Shown: positions 1-8,045 of the stretch, piece after piece
Numbering within the stretch: position 1 is the stretch's first letter
How the letters are laid out: every line of letters begins with the position of its first letter
Assembly (NCBI GenBank): GCA_964551995.1
Contig: CAZKFD010000004.1
Span: forward strand, 124,001-188,000
Direction: 5' to 3'
DNA length: 64,000 nt
From: DATKJS01 sp964551995
GTDB taxonomy: Bacteria > Acidobacteriota > Aminicenantia > Aminicenantales > Saccharicenantaceae
Position numbers and translations under genes: made by a program
The notes under the pieces: model-generated
What the model was told of the DNA's origin: nothing
The model's database searches: none
The model's input: only the letters and a program-made list of their open reading frames with translations

Positions 1-378
1 GTCGCCAAAGATGGAGAGCGACTGGCAGGCCAGGGACCGGGCCGATACATAGAAGACCGTGGGCAGCATCTCACCCGCGATCTTGTGCATGTTGGGAAGC
101 ATGAGCATCAGGCCCTGGGACGCGGTGAAGGTCGTCGTCAGGGCGCCGGCCGTCAGGGAGCCGTGGACCGCCCCCGAGGCGCCCCCCTCGGACTGCATTT
201 CGACGACGGTCAGCGAGTGGCCGAAAATATTCTTGCGGCCCTGCGCGGCCCATTCGTCGGCCATCTCCCCCATGGTCGACGAGGGGGTGATGGGATAGAT
301 GGCCGCCACCTCTGAGAAGGCGTAGCCCACGTGGGTCGCTGCGGTGTTTCCGTCAATCGCCTTGAAGGTCTTTTTCAT
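1..378 (-). CDS. nifJ: Pyruvate:ferredoxin (flavodoxin) oxidoreductase, N-terminal fragment
   Basis: Read on the minus strand from ATG at 378, an open frame of 126 codons runs off the left edge without a stop. The translation starts MKKTFKAIDGNTAATHVGYA and contains YPITPSSTMGEMADEW (about residues 28-43), the conserved opening of the pyrimidine-binding domain of single-chain pyruvate:ferredoxin oxidoreductases. These enzymes decarboxylate pyruvate to acetyl-CoA and CO2 and reduce ferredoxin; the full protein is usually near 1200 residues, so only about a tenth is present. AGGAG lies about ten bases upstream of the ATG. The gene follows recR on the same strand after 49 bases. It implies anaerobic metabolism. 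A multi-subunit PorA is less likely because the sequence matches the NifJ N-terminus closely. Confidence 0.9.
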   Translation of the reverse strand, partial: MKKTFKAIDGNTAATHVGYAFSEVAAIYPITPSSTMGEMADEWAAQGRKNIFGHSLTVVEMQSEGGASGAVHGSLTAGALTTTFTASQGLMLMLPNMHKIAGEMLPTVFYVSARSLACQSLSIFGD

Positions 379-427
379 GATATGAACACTCCTATGATTG
401 CCGTGAGGCGTGATATGAGTTTCGGAA

Positions 428-1033
428 TCAATCCTTCAGTTCGGTCCTTCCTTCGAGAGCTTTCTTGATGGTCACTTGGTCGGCGAAGTCCAGATCCGAG
501 CCCACGGGCAACCCCATGGCCAGCCGCGTGATCCGGATGCCGAATTCCTTGAGGACCTTCAGAAGATAGAGCGCCGTCGCCTCCCCCTCGACTGTGGGGT
601 TGGTGGCGATGATGATCTCCCGGAAGGCCCCCTCCGTGACGCGCTTGACAAGCTTTTCCAGCCTGAGCTCGTCCGGGCCGCGGCCTTTGAGGGGCGAGAG
701 GGTGCCGAGCAGGACATGATAGCGGCCGTGAAACGCCCCCGTCTTTTCGATGGACGAGATGTTGAAGGGCTCCTCGACGATGCAGAGGACATCGTCCGAG
801 CGATGCGGGTCCGAGCAGATCAGGCAGGGGTCGACATGGGTGATGTTGTTGCAGCGGGAACAGGCGAAAATCTTCTGCTTGGCTTCGCGCATGGTCTCGG
901 CGATGCGCTCGACGTCCTCGGCGGGCAGCCCGAGTAGATAGAAGGCAATCCGTTGGGCCGTCTTGGCCCCGATGCCGGGAATGCGTCTCAGCTCTTCGAT
1001 CAGGTCGTGGAGCGGCCGCGCGTATTCGAACAT
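428..1033 (-). CDS. recR: Recombination mediator RecR
   Basis: 201 residues, the normal RecR length. RecR works with RecF/RecO to load RecA on gapped DNA. Visible in order: helix-hairpin-helix RIPGIGAKTAQR (residues 17-28), a C4 zinc finger with Cys58, Cys61, Cys70 and Cys73, and a Toprim domain from about residue 80 to 175 including the ATNPTVEGEATALYL stretch, ending in the usual GLPVGSDLDFAD region. The start codon overlaps the ybaB stop by one base (TGATG), so translation is probably coupled. It is the last gene of dnaX-ybaB-recR, a gene order conserved across many bacteria. Confidence 0.97.
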   Translation of the reverse strand: MFEYARPLHDLIEELRRIPGIGAKTAQRIAFYLLGLPAEDVERIAETMREAKQKIFACSRCNNITHVDPCLICSDPHRSDDVLCIVEEPFNISSIEKTGAFHGRYHVLLGTLSPLKGRGPDELRLEKLVKRVTEGAFREIIIATNPTVEGEATALYLLKVLKEFGIRITRLAMGLPVGSDLDFADQVTIKKALEGRTELKD

Positions 1034-1344
1034 CAGACGATCCCGGGAATCTTCAAGCCCCCGGTGAGCCCGCCGAGTTTCTGGCTCAAAGCTTCGTCAA
1101 CCCTGGCCCCCGCGTCGTTGAAGGCCGCAACGATGAGGTCCTGGAGCATCTCGACCTCGTCCCTGTTGACGACTTCAGGCTCGAACCGGATGGATATCAG
1201 GTGCCTCTGGCCGTCCAAGACGACCGTGACCATTCCGCCGCCGCTTGTCCCCTCGACCCTCATCTCGGCCATCTCTTTCTGGATACGGTCCTGCATCTCC
1301 TTGGCGCTCTTCAGCATCTTCTGCAGATCCATCATGCTCTTCAT
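1033..1344 (-). CDS. ybaB: YbaB/EbfC family nucleoid-associated protein
   Basis: 103 residues starting MKSMMDLQKMLKSAKEMQDR, matching the small YbaB/EbfC family of dimeric DNA-binding nucleoid proteins encoded between dnaX and recR. The N-terminal third is a Met/Lys/Glu-rich helix; the rest is the compact alpha-beta core with the typical DLIVAAFNDA segment. The frame stays open upstream, but the ATG at 1344 is chosen because it overlaps the dnaX stop as ATGA, and because the upstream extension has shadow-like composition (Gly/Arg/Pro runs) and lies inside dnaX. Role in the cell (DNA bridging, gene expression) is known only from relatives. Confidence 0.95.
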   Translation of the reverse strand: MKSMMDLQKMLKSAKEMQDRIQKEMAEMRVEGTSGGGMVTVVLDGQRHLISIRFEPEVVNRDEVEMLQDLIVAAFNDAGARVDEALSQKLGGLTGGLKIPGIV

Positions 1345-3083
1345 GACCTCTCCTCTTCGGGTCCGAAGCCCTTGGATTCCTTGTCCCGGGCCGATTTGAC
1401 GGGATCTGCGGAGAGGACTTGGGCCTTGAACGTGTTTATGAAATACTGGACCGTGGGATCCTTGAGGGCCGATTCCATCTCCTTGCCCGGCGCGGCCCTC
1501 GGCGGGCCTTTGGCCACGCTGCCCTCCTCGGCGAATCGGACCGAAGTCTCGCGGCCCAGGACTTCGGAGGCCGCGCGCTCGACGGCCTTGACGTCCTTCT
1601 CCTGGATTGCAGAGCCGAAAAACCCCTTGCCTTTCTCGAAAAAGACCTCGATCAACCCCTCCCCGATCCGGACCGACGTGTACTGGGCCAGCAGGGCGGC
1701 CAGGGGGGCCCTCTCGCATGCCAGCCTCTCAAGCACCCGGCCGAACGTCCTCTTCTCGCTGGACACGGGCGGCCCCTGGGGCCGCGCGGGAGCTGCCTGG
1801 GCGGCACCGAGGGTCTCCCCGTCCGGACCGGGGGCTGGCCGTCCGCCGCGGTCTTCGCCTGCCGGGCCGTGGGACGTCGCGGCGGGTTTGAGCGGCGGCC
1901 GATCTGGGACCGGGTGGACCTGCCCTTCCCGGGGGCCCATCCCGGGCCGGCCGGCGGTATCGATTTTCCGGAGCAGATCTTGGATCGGGACGAGCTTGCG
2001 GAACTGACAGAGCCGGATAAGGAATGTCTCCAAAAAGATCCGGGGCTGTGTTGAGTACTTGAGGCCCTGCTCGCCCTGCTGGAGGGCGACGAGATATCGG
2101 AGAAATTCCTCCGCCGTGGCCTTCTTTGCCTCGGCCCGGAGCGCCTGAAGTTCCTCGGTCGTCACGAGGAGAAAATCCTCGGGTTTTTTTACGGACTCGA
2201 CGAGGAGAAGGTTGCGGAAATGGCCGATGAGCCTGGACAGGAAGAAGCGAAGGTCGTTACCCCCATTGACGAGGTCCTCGACGAGGCCGAAGACCGCCTC
2301 GGGCCGCTCGTCGAGGACCGCTGAGGAGAACTTGAACAGGATGTCCGGCCCGATCGTCCCCAGGATCGTCTTGAGGTCCTCGTCGCTGACGTTCGCGCCG
2401 CTGAAGGCCACGGCCTGGTCGAGCAGGCTCTGGGCGTCCCGCATGCTCCCGTCGGCCGCCTCCGCGATCATGGACAGTGCCGCGGGGGTGACTGTGATGT
2501 TCTCCACTCGGGCGATGCCCATCAGGTGGTTGATGATGTCTTTGTGGGAGATCTTCTTGAATTCGAAGTGCTGGCACCGGGACACGATCGTCGCCGGGAC
2601 CTTGTTGAATTCCGTCGTCGCGAATATGAAAACGGTGTTGGCCGGGGGCTCCTCGAGCGTTTTGAGGAGGGCGTTGAAGGCGTCCCGTGAGATCTGGTGG
2701 ACCTCGTCGATGATGACCACCTTGTAACGGGTGTATATGGCCTTGTATTTCAGAGATTCGCGAAGGGCTTTGATGTCCTCGATGCTGCGGTTGGAAGCGC
2801 CGTCGATCTCCAGGACGTCGATGGCCCGGTCTTGCGTGATGGCCTGGCAGAACTCGCACTTGTTGCACGGCTGGGGGGTCGGCCCGTTGACGCAGTTCAA
2901 GGCTTTGGCCAGGATGCGGGCGACGGTCGTCTTTCCCGTTCCCCTCACGCCCGAAAACAGGTAGGCCTGGGAGATCCGGTTCGAGGTGATGGCGTTCTGG
3001 ATGGTCTGGACGACAGACTTCTGGCCGATGACCTCCTCAAAGGTCTTAGGCCTGTATTTCCGCGCGAATATCTCGTAGGGCAT
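1341..3083 (-). CDS. dnaX: DNA polymerase III subunits gamma and tau
   Basis: 580 residues. DnaX is the AAA+ clamp-loader motor of the replicase. Visible: MPYEIFARKYRPKTFEEVIG start, Walker A GVRGTGKT (45-52), zinc module Cys64, Cys73, Cys76, Cys79, Walker B DEVH (126-129), sensor/arginine-finger SRC (168-170), domain III to about residue 370, then a low-complexity Pro/Gly/Ala linker and a C-terminal tau-like domain. The ATG at 3083 is preferred over one at 3143 because the latter falls inside a readable promoter (3144-3171) and 3083 gives the universal DnaX N-terminus. The gene heads the dnaX-ybaB-recR operon. A run of seven A in the message near codons 298-300 is too early to make a functional gamma form. 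Confidence 0.96.
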   Translation of the reverse strand: MPYEIFARKYRPKTFEEVIGQKSVVQTIQNAITSNRISQAYLFSGVRGTGKTTVARILAKALNCVNGPTPQPCNKCEFCQAITQDRAIDVLEIDGASNRSIEDIKALRESLKYKAIYTRYKVVIIDEVHQISRDAFNALLKTLEEPPANTVFIFATTEFNKVPATIVSRCQHFEFKKISHKDIINHLMGIARVENITVTPAALSMIAEAADGSMRDAQSLLDQAVAFSGANVSDEDLKTILGTIGPDILFKFSSAVLDERPEAVFGLVEDLVNGGNDLRFFLSRLIGHFRNLLLVESVKKPEDFLLVTTEELQALRAEAKKATAEEFLRYLVALQQGEQGLKYSTQPRIFLETFLIRLCQFRKLVPIQDLLRKIDTAGRPGMGPREGQVHPVPDRPPLKPAATSHGPAGEDRGGRPAPGPDGETLGAAQAAPARPQGPPVSSEKRTFGRVLERLACERAPLAALLAQYTSVRIGEGLIEVFFEKGKGFFGSAIQEKDVKAVERAASEVLGRETSVRFAEEGSVAKGPPRAAPGKEMESALKDPTVQYFINTFKAQVLSADPVKSARDKESKGFGPEEERS

Positions 3084-3143
3084 GGATGGCGGCCGCCCGC
3101 CGCGAGCCGGAAACGCTGGTGTTTCGCGGATTAAGTAAAACAT

Positions 3144-3171
3144 ATCTTAACACAACCGGTCGAAATATCAA
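3144..3171 (-). promoter_or_regulatory. Sigma-70-like promoter for dnaX-ybaB-recR
   Basis: On the minus strand TTGATA (3166-3171) and TAAGAT (3144-3149) are separated by 16 bases. Transcription should begin near 3137, giving a leader of roughly 50 bases before the dnaX ATG at 3083. It also rules out the alternative ATG at 3143. Confidence 0.6.
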
Positions 3172-3231
3172 GAGAATCGTATTGCGGCCGAGGCCGCGTC
3201 ACGGAATCTGGAATATCGGCCGGGGAACGGA

Positions 3232-3237
3232 TATAAT
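3232..3237 (+). promoter_or_regulatory. TATAAT -10 box directly ahead of the EamA gene
   Basis: A perfect TATAAT sits 11 bases before the ATG at 3249. The -35 position (3209-3214, TGGAAT) is weak. With normal spacing the transcript would start about five bases before the ATG, leaving no room for a ribosome binding site, and none is visible. Confidence 0.55.
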
Positions 3238-3248
3238 ACATAGCTGCC

Positions 3249-4133
3249 ATGGCTGCTCCCGAGGGGCCGGAAAGCGCCTCCGCCGCGCGGAGCCTGGCCA
3301 TGATTCATCTGGCGGTTTTCCTCTTCGGCTTTCCCGGCCTCTTCGGCAAGTGGCTGCCCATTCCTCCACATCTGATCGTCGCCGGCCGCGTCTTTTTCGC
3401 CTCTCTCGCGCTCGGCCTCGTCCTGGCCCTGGGCCGCCGGTCCCTGCGCGTCCGGCCAGCGCTGGACCTGGCACTTCTCGTCCTCTGCGGCCTCATCCTG
3501 GCCGTTCACTGGACGATGTTCTTCCGCTCCATCCAGGTTTCCACGGTCGCAGTCGGGCTTCTCTGCTACTCGACTTTTCCCGTTTTCACCGCCTTTCTGG
3601 AGCCGCCGTTTTTCAGTGAGAGGTGGGACGCGGCGAGCCTTGTCTTCGCGCTGCTCACCATGGCGGGCGTTATCCTGATCGTGCCGCGGCCCGGGCTGAA
3701 GAACCCTATTTTCCAAGGCGTTCTGTGGGGCCTCGGCGCGGGCCTGACCTTTTCCGTCCTGAGCCTCCTCAACCGGAGGCTCGCCCGGAGCCAATCCAGT
3801 CTGGTGGTGGCCTTTTATCAGGACCTGTTTGCCTTGGCTTTTCTGTCGCCCTTCGTTGCCTCCTCCGGCACCAGGATGACAGGGCGGACGGTCGGCCTGC
3901 TGGCCGTGCTGGGCGTCGTGAGCACCGCCGTGGCCCATACGCTCTTCATTCACGGCCTGAAGCGGGTGCCGGCCCGGACGGCGAGCATCATCAGCTCGCT
4001 CGAGCCTGTCTACGGAATTCTCCTGGCCGTGGCCTTCCTCAAGGAAACCCCCGCCTCTGGGACCCTCGCGGGCGGGGCGCTGATCCTAGCCGCGGCCCTC
4101 GCCGTCACCTTAAAGGCGGGACGGCGATCCTAA
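3249..4133 (+). CDS. EamA/DMT-superfamily transporter
   Basis: 294 residues with about ten hydrophobic helices arranged as two EamA repeats; the second half has the characteristic segment SIISSLEPVYGILLAVAFLKE, the hallmark of drug/metabolite transporters of the RhaT/YdcZ/EamA type. Such proteins sit in the cytoplasmic membrane and export or import small metabolites such as amino acids; the substrate cannot be read from sequence. The start at 3249 follows a TATAAT by 11 bases with no Shine-Dalgarno, suggesting a leaderless message; a later start at 3300 (MIHLAVF) would remove only the 17-residue hydrophilic head and remains possible. It is convergent with the lipoprotein gene 12 bases downstream. 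Confidence 0.85.
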   Translation: MAAPEGPESASAARSLAMIHLAVFLFGFPGLFGKWLPIPPHLIVAGRVFFASLALGLVLALGRRSLRVRPALDLALLVLCGLILAVHWTMFFRSIQVSTVAVGLLCYSTFPVFTAFLEPPFFSERWDAASLVFALLTMAGVILIVPRPGLKNPIFQGVLWGLGAGLTFSVLSLLNRRLARSQSSLVVAFYQDLFALAFLSPFVASSGTRMTGRTVGLLAVLGVVSTAVAHTLFIHGLKRVPARTASIISSLEPVYGILLAVAFLKETPASGTLAGGALILAAALAVTLKAGRRS

Positions 4134-4145
4134 CGCCGGGCGGTG

Positions 4146-5306
4146 TTAATTCTTCTTCGGCTGCTTGGCCTTCGCGTTCTCGGCCTTCTGCCTCTCGGCG
4201 AGCTTGGCCTTTTCCGTTGCGTGCGTTTTCTGGAGTGCCGAGAGCCGGGCGTTTGTTTCGTTGTCGATTTTCTGCCTTTCCGCGGCGCTGCGGGCCGCAG
4301 CCTTCCGGGCGTTGGCCTGGCGCTGGATATCTTGGATCTCGTTCGCTTGGCTCTGTTCGAGCAGCCTCGATTCCCTCTCATGGTTTTGCTGCAGGACCGA
4401 CTGCGTTTCCTCGGGAGTCCGATGGACGGGCCCCATCCTCTCCGCTTTGATCCGGTTCACCGCCTGGCTCTGATTGAGTATCACTCTCGGCCTGGCGGCC
4501 GGATTCTCGCGGACGGCCGGGCGGAAGAGGACGACGTCCTGCGCCCCGAGCCTGGCCTCGCCGGGCTGGCGGGCATCCACCAGCTGGCGCCTCTCGATGA
4601 CTTGGTTCGTCACGCGGTGCACGAAGTCGACGTTGAGCCCTTCGTTGACCACACGGGTCCCGCGGACCATGATGTTGACGTTCAGGCGCGTGTAGTTGAT
4701 GATTGTCACATTGCGTTCGACCGGCAGGATCCAGCCGCCGAGCGAGACTTCCATGAAATGCGGCCCGCCGACGAAATTCCAATACAGGCCCGGGATCGGG
4801 ACGTCCCACCGCCTGAACCCGAACCCGGCGACGAATTCACCATCCGGGGGAAGGGGGGCCCAGCCGATGTAGGCATCGCTCCAGCGCCACGCGACCCAGG
4901 CGGGTCCCCAGACGGTGCCGGGGACCCAGAACCAACCGAGGTTCGCATCCCAGCTCCAGCGGCCGTAGTGGTAGACCAGCCAGCCCCAGTGTTCCGTGGA
5001 CAGCCAGGTCCAGCCGCAGTCCGAAAGGACCCAATGCCCGAGGGTGTAGGGCCGCCATCCATATTCGATGCCGCGCGGGACCCAGACATAACCATAAGGC
5101 GAAAAAGAAACCCAGAGGCCGTAGGGACCCAGGTAGCCGTAGAAATCTGAAGTGTCCTGGTTGTTGTAGTTCCATTGGTCGGGCGCATAGCCTTGGTCTT
5201 GGGGGCCCGACTGGGGGGAAGGGGCCATGCTTTCCGCAGGAACATAGATCATGCAACCCGCGATAAGAGTGACCAACAGGAAGAACAGTCCGATGCTTTT
5301 TCTCAT
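4146..5306 (-). CDS. DUF6600-type lipoprotein with aromatic Trp/Tyr repeats and coiled-coil tail
   Basis: 386 residues. The N-terminus MRKSIGLFFLLVTLIAGC is a lipoprotein signal with lipobox LIAGC (lipidated Cys18). Residues about 50-170 are packed with Tyr, Trp and Gly in motifs like YGxW, HWGW, GWFWVPGTVWGPAWV, the pattern of the DUF6600/FecR-associated family. A central region with beta-like sequence follows, and the last 90 residues are Gln/Ala/Lys/Glu-rich and probably a coiled coil. GGAGG lies seven bases before the ATG. It is most likely anchored in a membrane facing the periplasm; the biochemical role is unknown. It is convergent with the EamA gene and has its own -10 box. Confidence 0.75.
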   Translation of the reverse strand: MRKSIGLFFLLVTLIAGCMIYVPAESMAPSPQSGPQDQGYAPDQWNYNNQDTSDFYGYLGPYGLWVSFSPYGYVWVPRGIEYGWRPYTLGHWVLSDCGWTWLSTEHWGWLVYHYGRWSWDANLGWFWVPGTVWGPAWVAWRWSDAYIGWAPLPPDGEFVAGFGFRRWDVPIPGLYWNFVGGPHFMEVSLGGWILPVERNVTIINYTRLNVNIMVRGTRVVNEGLNVDFVHRVTNQVIERRQLVDARQPGEARLGAQDVVLFRPAVRENPAARPRVILNQSQAVNRIKAERMGPVHRTPEETQSVLQQNHERESRLLEQSQANEIQDIQRQANARKAAARSAAERQKIDNETNARLSALQKTHATEKAKLAERQKAENAKAKQPKKN

Positions 5307-5340
5307 GCCCTAACCTCCATTCGCGGGTTTAGTCGAACGA

Positions 5341-5346
5341 AGTATA
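5341..5346 (-). promoter_or_regulatory. Possible -10 box for the DUF6600 lipoprotein
   Basis: TATACT on the minus strand, 34 bases before the ATG at 5306, in a short AT-richer patch. The -35 position (TTCCCC, 5364-5369) is poor, so only the -10 is suggested. Confidence 0.35.
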
Positions 5347-5383
5347 CGACAAACTGACGTTCAGGGGAAGGGCCGGCCCGCCG

Positions 5384-6595
5384 TCAGGGCTTCTCAAGCC
5401 TCCGGAAGACCGCTTTGATGCGCCGGAGCGCCCAGTTGATGTCCTTGTCGCGGATGATGAGCGGCGGGGCGAAGCGGATCACATTCTCGTGGGTCTCCTT
5501 GCACAACAGCCCTTCCTTCATCAGCTCTTCGCAGTACCGGCGCGCCCCCCCCGCTTCGGGCTTCAACTCGACGCCGACGAGCAGGCCCCGTCCCCGAATC
5601 TCCTTGATCTTCCGGCTTCGGATCTTCCTGAGCTTTTCCAGGAAATAAGCGCCGCGAGCGGCCGCATTTTCGACCAGCCGCTCTTCACGGATGACCCGCA
5701 GGCTCTCCCGAGCCACGGCGCAGGCCAGGGGATTGCCCCCAAAGGTCGACCCGTGTTCGCCGGGCTTGAACACCCCGAGGACCTCCCGGTCGGCGAGGAC
5801 CGCTGAGATCGGATAGCAGCCTCCCCCGAGCGACTTGCCGACGACGACCATATCGGGGCGGACGTCTTCGTACTCGCAGGCGAACAGCTTGCCCACGCGT
5901 CCGAGCCCGGTCTGGATCTCGTCGGCGATGAAGAGGACGTTGTTCTTCGAGCAGGTCTCCCGGGCTTTCTTCAGGAACCCGTCCGGCGGGATGAGGATCC
6001 CGGCCTCGGCCTGAATGGGCTCGAACAGGAACGCGGCCGTGTTCGGCGTTATGACGTTCTCGAGGGCCGCGGCTTCGCCGAAGGGGATGACGACGAACCC
6101 GGGGGTGAAGGGACCGAAGTCTTGGCGGTAGAGCGGCTCCGTCGAGAAGCTGATGGCGGTCACGGTCCGGCCGTGGAAATTGTTGGCGCAGGCGATGATC
6201 TCGGCCCTGTCCGGGGAGACGCCCTTCTTCTGATAGGCCCACTTCCGGGCCGTCTTGATCGCCGTCTCGACGGCCTCAGCCCCGGAGTTCATGGGCAGCA
6301 CCATTTCGTAGCCCGTCATCTCGCACAGCTCCTTGGCGAGGAGCGGCCACTGGTCGTTTCGGAAGGCCCTCGAGGTCAGCGTCAGCCTCTTGGCCTGGTC
6401 CACGAGGGCCTTGATGATCCGGGGATGACGGTGGCCCTGGTTGACGGCGGAATACGAGCTCAGGAAATCCAGGTATTTTCGGCCCTCGACATCGTACATC
6501 CAAATCCCCTTGGCCTTCTGGACGACGACGTCCAAGGGATGGTAATTGTGGGCTCCGTAGAGGTCTTCCGTGAGAATGAGGTCTTTGCTGTCCAT
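5384..6595 (-). CDS. rocD: Ornithine--oxo-acid aminotransferase
   Basis: 403 residues of a class III PLP aminotransferase. Visible: GHRHPRI (54-60), PMNSGAEAVE (101-110), NNFHGRT (138-144), DEIQTGLGR (225-233) and the PLP lysine Lys254 in VVGKSLGGGCYPIS; the context LDFLSSYSAVNQGH is typical of ornithine aminotransferase (ornithine plus 2-oxoglutarate to glutamate semialdehyde plus glutamate). Two tandem ATGs occur (6598 and 6595); AAGGAG is seven bases from the second, so that one is chosen. The frame continues upstream only through the tRNA gene. It starts 32 bases after the tRNA-Ser(GGA) 3' end, so the two are probably co-transcribed. Acetylornithine or 4-aminobutyrate aminotransferase are less likely alternatives. 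Confidence 0.9.
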   Translation of the reverse strand: MDSKDLILTEDLYGAHNYHPLDVVVQKAKGIWMYDVEGRKYLDFLSSYSAVNQGHRHPRIIKALVDQAKRLTLTSRAFRNDQWPLLAKELCEMTGYEMVLPMNSGAEAVETAIKTARKWAYQKKGVSPDRAEIIACANNFHGRTVTAISFSTEPLYRQDFGPFTPGFVVIPFGEAAALENVITPNTAAFLFEPIQAEAGILIPPDGFLKKARETCSKNNVLFIADEIQTGLGRVGKLFACEYEDVRPDMVVVGKSLGGGCYPISAVLADREVLGVFKPGEHGSTFGGNPLACAVARESLRVIREERLVENAAARGAYFLEKLRKIRSRKIKEIRGRGLLVGVELKPEAGGARRYCEELMKEGLLCKETHENVIRFAPPLIIRDKDINWALRRIKAVFRRLEKP

Positions 6596-6626
6596 CATGA
6601 GGCTCCTTTCCGGCCGGCTTTCGTGA

Positions 6627-6718
<92 letters not shown>

Positions 6719-6756
6719 ATATCAGATCAGCCGAAAACCGTGCCCGCGAGAGCCCT

Positions 6757-6785
6757 AAGTTATCAAAAAAGGTACATCAGGTCAA
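6757..6785 (-). promoter_or_regulatory. Promoter for tRNA-Ser(GGA)-rocD
   Basis: Minus-strand TTGACC (6780-6785), 17-base spacer, TAACTT (6757-6762). The expected start is about 30 bases before the mature tRNA 5' end. Confidence 0.6.
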
Positions 6786-6826
6786 CGAAACCGGCACGAT
6801 ATCCGGGCGGGACTGAAGCCGGCCGC

Positions 6827-7861
6827 TCAGAAGGGGTCGCGGTAGATGTTGATCAGATCCTTGAGGAGAGTGGCGGCGGCACCCCGAGGATTCGACCGTC
6901 CTCCGGTCAGAGTCACGGACCCCATCGTGTCCGTGATGAAGGTGATCCCTTTTTCCGTTCCGTTGACATGGAAGAGCGGATGGGAGTCGTCGAGCAGCGA
7001 GGGCCCGACCTCGAGCCCCCATCCTCTTCCGCTTTTCTTCGGGAACGCGCTGGCGAGGAGCTTGACGGATTTCCCCGCCGCCGCGGCCTTGGCGGCGTAG
7101 TCGGCGGGCAGTCCGGTGATCCCTGAAACGCGGACGTCCGAGAGGCCGAAGTCCGTGTCCAGGCAGGCATTGGCGATAAGAAGGAGCTTGGCCGCGGAGT
7201 CCCAGCCTCCGACGTCGTCGGACGGATCAGGCTCGGCAATGCCCCATCCCTGGGCCTCCTGGAGAGCCTGCCTGTAGCTGAGCCCTTCGGCCATCTTGGT
7301 CAAGATGTAGTTGGACGTCCCGTTGAGGATGCCCTGGATGCCCTCGATGTCCGCTCCGGCCAGCGAGACGAGGGCGACGTCCAATGTCGGCAGGGCGGCG
7401 GCCGTGGCCCCGCTGAACTTCAGCGACATTCCCTGGCCGGCGGCGAGCGTCTTGAGCTTCCTGAACGCCGCGACTAGCGCCCCTTTGCTGGCGGTGACGA
7501 CATTCCAGCCGCTTTCCAGGGCGATAACGATATAGGAAAGGCCCGGCTCTCCCGTCTTCAGGTCGGACGGCGTGCACTCGACCAGGCATCCTCCCCGTCC
7601 CGCCGGCTTGAAGATGTCCGAAATCCTCATGCCGGGCCGCCAGGCGGGGTCTTTTTCGATCTGCCGGCTCGCCTTCTCGGGCGCAGGCCCGATCTCCAGC
7701 GGCTCATTCGAGAACAGGCATCCGTCCGCCATGACGACGGCCATGATCTCGAAGCGCAGCCCGTAGCGGCGCTCGACGCCGGCGCGCTTCTCGCCGAGCA
7801 GGGTCGAAAAAGCCCGGCTGACGTTGCCGAACCCCGTGAGGGCGATGGGAACTGTCCTCAT
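6827..7861 (-). CDS. hom: Homoserine dehydrogenase, short form without ACT domain
   Basis: 344 residues. It reduces aspartate semialdehyde to homoserine (threonine/methionine pathway). Visible: Rossmann start MRTVPIALTGFGNVSRAF, VVTASKGALVAAF with the conserved lysine region, the family signature GILNGTSNYILTKM and the catalytic segment AEPDPSDDVGGWDSAAKL. The protein stops after the catalytic domain; common bacterial versions add a C-terminal ACT domain (about 430 residues) for threonine feedback, absent here. ATG at 7861 is chosen because the upstream open frame is only the tRNA-Ser(CGA) gene read as protein. It lies 49 bases after that tRNA on the same strand. Confidence 0.92.
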   Translation of the reverse strand: MRTVPIALTGFGNVSRAFSTLLGEKRAGVERRYGLRFEIMAVVMADGCLFSNEPLEIGPAPEKASRQIEKDPAWRPGMRISDIFKPAGRGGCLVECTPSDLKTGEPGLSYIVIALESGWNVVTASKGALVAAFRKLKTLAAGQGMSLKFSGATAAALPTLDVALVSLAGADIEGIQGILNGTSNYILTKMAEGLSYRQALQEAQGWGIAEPDPSDDVGGWDSAAKLLLIANACLDTDFGLSDVRVSGITGLPADYAAKAAAAGKSVKLLASAFPKKSGRGWGLEVGPSLLDDSHPLFHVNGTEKGITFITDTMGSVTLTGGRSNPRGAAATLLKDLINIYRDPF

Positions 7862-7910
7862 CCGCGTCTCAGCGGCGTTCCGAAGCCGGCCGGGAGGGGG
7901 TTCCGGAAGA

Positions 7911-8002
7911 TGGCGGAGAGGGCGGGATTCGAACCCGCGATACCGATTGCTCGATATATCGGTTTTCGAGACCGACGCCTTCAACCACTCGGCCACCTCT
8001 CC
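7911..8002 (-). tRNA. tRNA-Ser (anticodon CGA), CCA encoded
   Basis: A 92-base class II tRNA on the minus strand beginning GGAGAGGTGGCCGAGTGG, with anticodon stem TCGGT/ACCGA around loop CTCGAAA (anticodon CGA), a long variable arm, T-arm GGTTCGAATCC, acceptor CCTCTCC, discriminator G and encoded CCA. Acceptor and T arms are the same as in the tRNA-Ser(GGA) 1.2 kb away. It sits between tadA and hom, same strand. Confidence 0.97.
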
Positions 8003-8032
8003 TCTTCTTCAAGGATTCATATCAGACCAGAG

Positions 8033-8038
8033 ATTATA
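8033..8038 (-). promoter_or_regulatory. TATAAT -10 box ahead of tRNA-Ser(CGA)
   Basis: Perfect TATAAT on the minus strand, 30 bases before the mature tRNA 5' end and just past the tadA stop. The -35 position would lie inside the tadA 3' end and matches consensus poorly. Confidence 0.5.
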
Positions 8039-8045
8039 GCCGAAA

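Noticed and set aside
1345..1719. N-terminal extension of ybaB to 228 residues
   Set aside because: It lies within dnaX in another frame, has shadow composition, and the ATGA overlap start gives the standard 103-residue protein.
2184..2190. Run of seven A in the dnaX message as a frameshift or slippage site making gamma
   Set aside because: Slippage here (codons 298-300) would cut inside clamp-loader domain III, earlier than any known gamma end; A7 is also short for efficient transcriptional slippage.
7862..7996. N-terminal extension MAEWLKASVS...RGFESRPLRH on hom
   Set aside because: It is tRNA-Ser(CGA) translated; the Rossmann start at 7861 is the real N-terminus.
7824..8039. Plus-strand frame containing RDSNPRYRLLDISVF, and a similar AERAGFEPA frame near 6650
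   Set aside because: Antisense translation of tRNA-Ser, a well-known source of false proteins.
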